DNA of 8,006 nucleotides. Origin: Deltaproteobacteria bacterium. Lineage in GTDB: Bacteria; Desulfobacterota; Desulfobacteria; Desulfobacterales; JAUVGT01. The notes beneath the pieces were generated by a model. That model had not been told where the DNA came from. It did no database searches and was given only the letters and a program-made list of their open reading frames with translations. Positions 5,918 through 8,006 of this stretch are shown in pieces (positions within the stretch are counted from its first letter, which is position 1; every line of letters starts with the position of its first letter). The translations under genes and the position numbers were made by a program. The stretch is from assembly GCA_030593645.1 (NCBI GenBank), contig JAUVGT010000229.1, positions 1 through 8,006 on the forward strand. The letters are read 5' to 3'.

Positions 5918-6577
5918 TCAATTGCGCCTGCCAAGAATTCTCAAAATCCTGAGAAACAGGATAATAATATCCATATATAAAGCGGCCGCGCTGTCAACCG
6001 CATTATCCATGGTTTTGGGTATCTGGTTGGCCCTGCCCCAGTCATAACCGATATAGCCGCAAAAAATGATCACAACGATCCAGTCAGTAATTCCATGGTG
6101 TTTCTTTAGAAAAAATAGTTCCACACATTCCACGATGATGACGATAAATAACGCGATTGTCAGTGCTCCGGCTATCTTTTTAAAAAACGCGGGGAAAAGT
6201 GAACCCAACACCATCATAACAAACGTTACAATTCCTGTAATCCTGATGGCCTCGACCACCAGTGCCGGTTCATAGCTGTGAACCGCCATATTTACGATCA
6301 GGCCAAAGGGTACAACCACAAAATTATATCCAATAAAACTGATAAACGCATTATTTGATTTTATAAATAGAAAGATACCAAAAAAACATGACACAAAATA
6401 CCCGATAAAAAACACCCAGGGGTTGATGTCAGCAATGGCCTGCGGCTCAATATTTTTTACCATTAGCCAGTTAACAAGAAATCCCCAGCATAGAACACAG
6501 CCGATGACCAGGTTATAGAATGCATGGCTGATTGTTGTTCCGGTTGTGGCTGTTCTTTTAAACACGCTGTTTTCCAT
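5918..6577 (-). CDS. Bax inhibitor-1 (BI-1/YccA) family membrane protein
   Basis: A 219-residue inner-membrane protein. Hydrophobic segments lie at about residues 19-40, 54-72, 78-98, 110-130, 136-156 and 163-178, with a C-terminal hydrophobic stretch (196-214), the BI-1 topology. The C-terminus carries the family core: YIGYDWGRANQIP (175-187), DNAVDSAAALYMDIIILFLR (191-210), then ILRILG. Asp179 and Asp203 correspond by motif and by their 24-residue spacing to the aspartate pair that gates calcium/proton leak in Bacillus YetJ. The usual YDTQ is replaced by YDWG, a divergence worth noting. GGAGGG 9 bases before the ATG is a strong ribosome binding site, and a good promoter lies about 70 bases upstream. 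The amidohydrolase gene follows after 61 bases. Its physiological role in bacteria is poorly defined, so none is assigned beyond the family. Confidence 0.88.
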   Translation of the reverse strand: MENSVFKRTATTGTTISHAFYNLVIGCVLCWGFLVNWLMVKNIEPQAIADINPWVFFIGYFVSCFFGIFLFIKSNNAFISFIGYNFVVVPFGLIVNMAVHSYEPALVVEAIRITGIVTFVMMVLGSLFPAFFKKIAGALTIALFIVIIVECVELFFLKKHHGITDWIVVIIFCGYIGYDWGRANQIPKTMDNAVDSAAALYMDIIILFLRILRILGRRN

Positions 6578-6586
6578 TACTTTTAT

Positions 6587-6592
6587 CCCTCC
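6587..6592 (-). promoter_or_regulatory. Shine-Dalgarno of the BI-1 gene
   Basis: GGAGGG on the minus strand, 9 bases before the ATG at 6577; it fixes that start. Confidence 0.6.
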
Positions 6593-6648
6593 ATATTTCG
6601 ATAAAACTATATTGAAACCATTTTTTTATCCGTTTTGGAATTTTGCAA

Positions 6649-6677
6649 TTTATATAGCAAAACCCTTTAAAATTCAA
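6649..6677 (-). promoter_or_regulatory. Sigma-70-like promoter for the BI-1 / amidohydrolase unit
   Basis: On the minus strand TTGAAT (6672-6677) and TATAAA (6649-6654) are separated by exactly 17 bases, in an AT-rich stretch. Matches to consensus are four of six and five of six. Transcription would begin near 6642, giving a leader of about 65 bases that contains the GGAGGG ribosome binding site. This argues that the BI-1 gene is not simply read through from the dehydrogenase gene upstream. Confidence 0.5.
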
Positions 6678-6786
6678 TATATATAAAGAAGGTAAAAACA
6701 GCCATTTCGATCCGGATATACTGGAAGCATTTTTAAATATGGAAGATCAAACAATTATCCTTATGAAACCTGGCCTATACTTTTAG
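6658..6786 (+). pseudogene. Remnant of an HD-GYP domain C-terminus
   Basis: A plus-strand frame between in-frame stops at 6655-6657 and 6784-6786 encodes about 42 residues. Its middle reads IYKEGKNSHFDPDILEAFL, followed by NMEDQTIIL. HD-GYP phosphodiesterases and related response regulators typically end in a segment like I-x-x-G-x-G-x-HFDP-x-x-V-x-AFL-x-x-E-D, so this looks like the last part of such a gene. The HD and GYP catalytic motifs are absent, there is no start codon or ribosome binding site before it, and a TAG interrupts the frame upstream. It is therefore a decayed fragment, not a gene. A plus-strand terminator-like hairpin follows at 6862-6888. The match is from memory of the family; a profile search would settle it. 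Confidence 0.55.
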
Positions 6787-6861
6787 TAATTATCGCGCAG
6801 CCGGAAAGAGTAATTCTTGCAGGTAATCAAAAAATGGAGGAACCGAACAAACAGAGCAGCC

Positions 6862-6888
6862 ACAAGGGATTGCCCCTGTAATTTTTTT
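6862..6888 (+). terminator. Terminator-like hairpin on the plus strand
   Basis: ACA-A-GGG, loop ATTG, CCC-C-TGT form a stem with one internal mismatch, followed by AA and seven T. The orientation serves plus-strand transcription, i.e. the HD-GYP relic and not the neighbouring minus-strand genes. It could instead be a copy of a dispersed CCACAAGGG repeat. Confidence 0.4.
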
Positions 6889-6895
6889 CCTATCT

Positions 6896-7648
6896 TTATC
6901 TGCTTGCCAAACCGCCTGCCACCTCACCACCATCGATCACATAGGGATGACCGGTCAGGTACGCGGCTTCATCAGATGCCAGAAATGCAAACAGGGCAGC
7001 CACCTCTGAAGTTTGAGCATGCCGTTTCAAAGGAAGCTTTTTATTGATCGCCTCAAACATCTCCGGGGTGTATTCGGCTTCCTGCATGGGAGTCGATACA
7101 TATCCCGGGCATACCGCGTTCACCCTTACTTTAGGAGCCAGCTCAAGAGCCATCGATTTTGTCAATTCAATCACCCCGGCTTTTGAAGCGTTATAATCAC
7201 AATAATACGGATACCCCATAATTCCATTGGTGGACGCTGTATTCAGGATAACCCCTGATCCCTGGGCCATCATTCGCTTCGCCGCGGCCTGTGCCATATA
7301 GAATACACCATTCAGATTCACACTTAAGACGTTCTGCCATTCTTCAGGTGTGACATCCAGAAAATTATGCCGAATACTGATGCCGGCGTTGTTAATCAGA
7401 ATATCGATTCCCTGGCAGAGACCATCCAGATCGGCATAAGCCTTTTTTACGTCCTGGATTTTTGAAACATCAGCCACAAAAGTGCTTTCAATCGAAGGGA
7501 ACTCCTTTTTAATCTGTTCACACGCGTCAGCATTCACATCCAGGACGAAAACACGGGAACCCTCTTCCAAAAAGCGTTTGGCCACAGCCGCGCCGATGCC
7601 GCTCGCGCCGCCTGTAATCAGAACTCGTTTCTCTTTTAATCCTTTCAT
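6896..7648 (-). CDS. Short-chain dehydrogenase/reductase (classical SDR)
   Basis: A 250-residue cytoplasmic NAD(P)-dependent oxidoreductase with a single Rossmann domain. Numbered from the chosen start, TGGASGIG (12-19) is the dinucleotide loop and VLDVNADA (35-42) has Asp37 at the end of beta-2, favouring NAD over NADP. NNAG is at 86-89 and Asn111 lies in SVNLNG. The catalytic Ser139 is in NTASTNG, and Tyr152 and Lys156 are in YNASKAG. PGYVSTP (181-187) and the C-terminal YVIDGG complete the classical pattern, so the tetrad Asn-Ser-Tyr-Lys is intact. The start at 7648 is chosen because AGGGAG lies 6 bases upstream; a start at 7684 would add 12 residues before the fold and has no such site. 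The relatives I would expect are sugar, 3-oxoacyl-ACP or alcohol dehydrogenases; the substrate cannot be told. It lies 318 bases upstream of the BI-1 gene and is probably monocistronic. Confidence 0.93.
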   Translation of the reverse strand: MKGLKEKRVLITGGASGIGAAVAKRFLEEGSRVFVLDVNADACEQIKKEFPSIESTFVADVSKIQDVKKAYADLDGLCQGIDILINNAGISIRHNFLDVTPEEWQNVLSVNLNGVFYMAQAAAKRMMAQGSGVILNTASTNGIMGYPYYCDYNASKAGVIELTKSMALELAPKVRVNAVCPGYVSTPMQEAEYTPEMFEAINKKLPLKRHAQTSEVAALFAFLASDEAAYLTGHPYVIDGGEVAGGLASR

Positions 7649-7654
7649 ATTGAT

Positions 7655-7660
7655 CTCCCT
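7655..7660 (-). promoter_or_regulatory. Shine-Dalgarno deciding the dehydrogenase start
   Basis: AGGGAG on the minus strand ends 6 bases before the ATG at 7648, which makes that ATG, and not the one at 7684, the likely start. Confidence 0.65.
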
Positions 7661-7746
7661 GTATTTTAGAATGACTACTCGCAATCCCTCCCGGTTTCTC
7701 TTTTTTTTATCACCACGAAGAAAGCAAAGGTGAATTTAATGGCAAT

Positions 7747-7773
7747 GTAAAAATCCGGGTCCAAAGGGCCCGG
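7747..7773 (-). terminator. Rho-independent terminator on the minus strand
   Basis: On the minus strand CCGGGCCC, loop TTT, GGACCCGG form an 8-base GC-rich stem with one G-T wobble, followed directly by ATTTTTAC. It would end transcription coming from a gene to the right of the window, before the dehydrogenase gene. Confidence 0.5.
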
Positions 7774-7781
7774 CTTTGACT

Positions 7782-7984
7782 TGTCCGCCATAGCTTTAGC
7801 GGCGGTGGGTCACCCCTCTAAGGGGATTTAACAAGTGCCTAAAGTGCGCTAAAGTGACTAAAATACCTAAAGTTAATGAATCCTGTCTGTTTTTATTTAA
7901 AAGATGGAGCTTATAGCGACTCCGGCTTGTCCGCCATAGCTTTAGCGACGGCGGGAACTGTCCGCATAGCTTTAGCGGCGACGG
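7782..7984 (+). repeat. Three TCCGCC-ATAGCTTTAGC-GGCGG units
   Basis: Near-identical 24-26 base units lie at 7782-7805, 7928-7951 and 7959-7984, all in the same orientation. The core is TGTCCGCCATAGCTTTAGCG, followed by GCGG, ACGG or GCGACGG; the third unit lacks one C. Each can pair CCGCC with GGCGG across the middle to form a hairpin. Spacing is irregular, so this is not a CRISPR array. A related bare hairpin, TCCGCC-TAC-GGCGGA, sits inside repeat copy 2 at 4655-4669. Confidence 0.7.
7834..7875 (+). repeat. Short CTAAAGTG-type tandem words
   Basis: Degenerate repeats of GTGCCTAAA, GTGCGCTAAA, GTGACTAAA and ATACCTAAA follow one another at about 9-10 base spacing. The complementary form (CTTTAGTGCACTTTAG) appears at 7986-8001, and TTTAGGCACTTT near 183-194. 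They are non-coding words of the same type scattered through the window. Confidence 0.5.
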
Positions 7985-8006
7985 AACTTTAGTGCACTTT
8001 AGCTCA

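Larger units (their letters stand above)
6578..6895. other. Intergenic region between the BI-1 and dehydrogenase genes
   Basis: These 318 bases hold the BI-1 promoter, the HD-GYP relic and a terminator-like hairpin. No intact gene is seen. The words around 6857-6880 (CAGCCACAAGGGATTGCCCC) resemble the CCACAAGGGRTTGCCCCT repeats scattered in many environmental bacterial genomes. Confidence 0.45.
7649..8006. other. Non-coding, repeat-dense right end
   Basis: No gene is visible in the last 358 bases. In order they hold a CACCACGAAGAAAGCAAAGG unit (7711-7730), a minus-strand terminator (7747-7773), a TCCGCC unit (7782-7805), a CCCCT-CTA-AGGGG hairpin (7813-7825), CTAAAGTG-type words (7834-7875), two more TCCGCC-type units (7928-7984) and a reverse-complement CTTTAGTGCACTTTAG word (7986-8001). 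The density suggests a stretch where mobile or slippage-prone short repeats accumulate. Confidence 0.6.

Noticed and set aside
6577..6896. Three-gene operon of dehydrogenase, BI-1 and amidohydrolase
   Set aside because: A 318-base gap with a good promoter directly before the BI-1 gene and relic DNA between them argues against a single unit, although read-through is not excluded.
7782..7984. Possible CRISPR array
   Set aside because: Only three units with unequal spacing (about 120 and 7 bases between them), each a self-complementary hairpin, with no cas genes nearby.

Overview
The window looks like chromosomal DNA of a deltaproteobacterial sulfate-reducer type organism (Desulfobacterota, probably Desulfobacterales). 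This rests on three things: moderate, slightly AT-leaning composition; compact genes of proteobacterial type; and intergenic regions crowded with short palindromic repeats of kinds I associate with that group (GACGGTTTCGTAA-ended units, TCCGCC...GGCGGA units, CCCCTTAGAGGGG hairpins, CACCACGAAG/CGCAAAG units). The assignment is an inference from style, not from a marker gene. There is no rRNA, tRNA, CRISPR array, phage gene or transposase.

Layout, left to right. 1-140 is a partial copy of a dispersed repeat. 273-1133 (minus) is an AraC-HTH/O6-alkylguanine methyltransferase fusion (Ada-like, without the Ada N-terminal zinc domain). 1134-1575 is non-coding and holds an inverted-repeat element of the CGCAAAG family. 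1576-2550 and 2569-3843 (plus) form a likely two-gene unit: an EamA/DMT-type exporter and a LivJ-type periplasmic binding lipoprotein. 3920-4123 (minus) is a small uncharacterised gene with a good ribosome binding site and a perfect palindrome just upstream. 4484-4682 is a second, fuller copy of the left-edge repeat in opposite orientation, with two extra hairpins inserted into it. 4717-5856 and 5918-6577 (minus) are an M20-family amidohydrolase and, upstream of it, a Bax-inhibitor-1 family membrane protein, probably co-transcribed from a promoter at 6649-6677. 6658-6786 (plus) holds a remnant of the C-terminal end of an HD-GYP domain. 6896-7648 (minus) is a short-chain dehydrogenase. 7649-8006 is non-coding, packed with several repeat families and a minus-strand terminator.

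Functionally the genes are a housekeeping/accessory mix: alkylation repair, small-molecule export and sensing/binding, amide hydrolysis, a membrane ion-leak type protein and an NAD(P)-dependent oxidoreductase. They do not form one obvious pathway. I found no convincing new multi-gene system. The most unusual signals are the repeat architecture (an inverted pair enclosing about 4.3 kb, with nested hairpins), the small IRRRKGRPDR-motif gene with its palindromic leader, the HD-GYP relic, and the pairing of a LivJ-type binding protein with an EamA transporter instead of ABC permease and ATPase genes.
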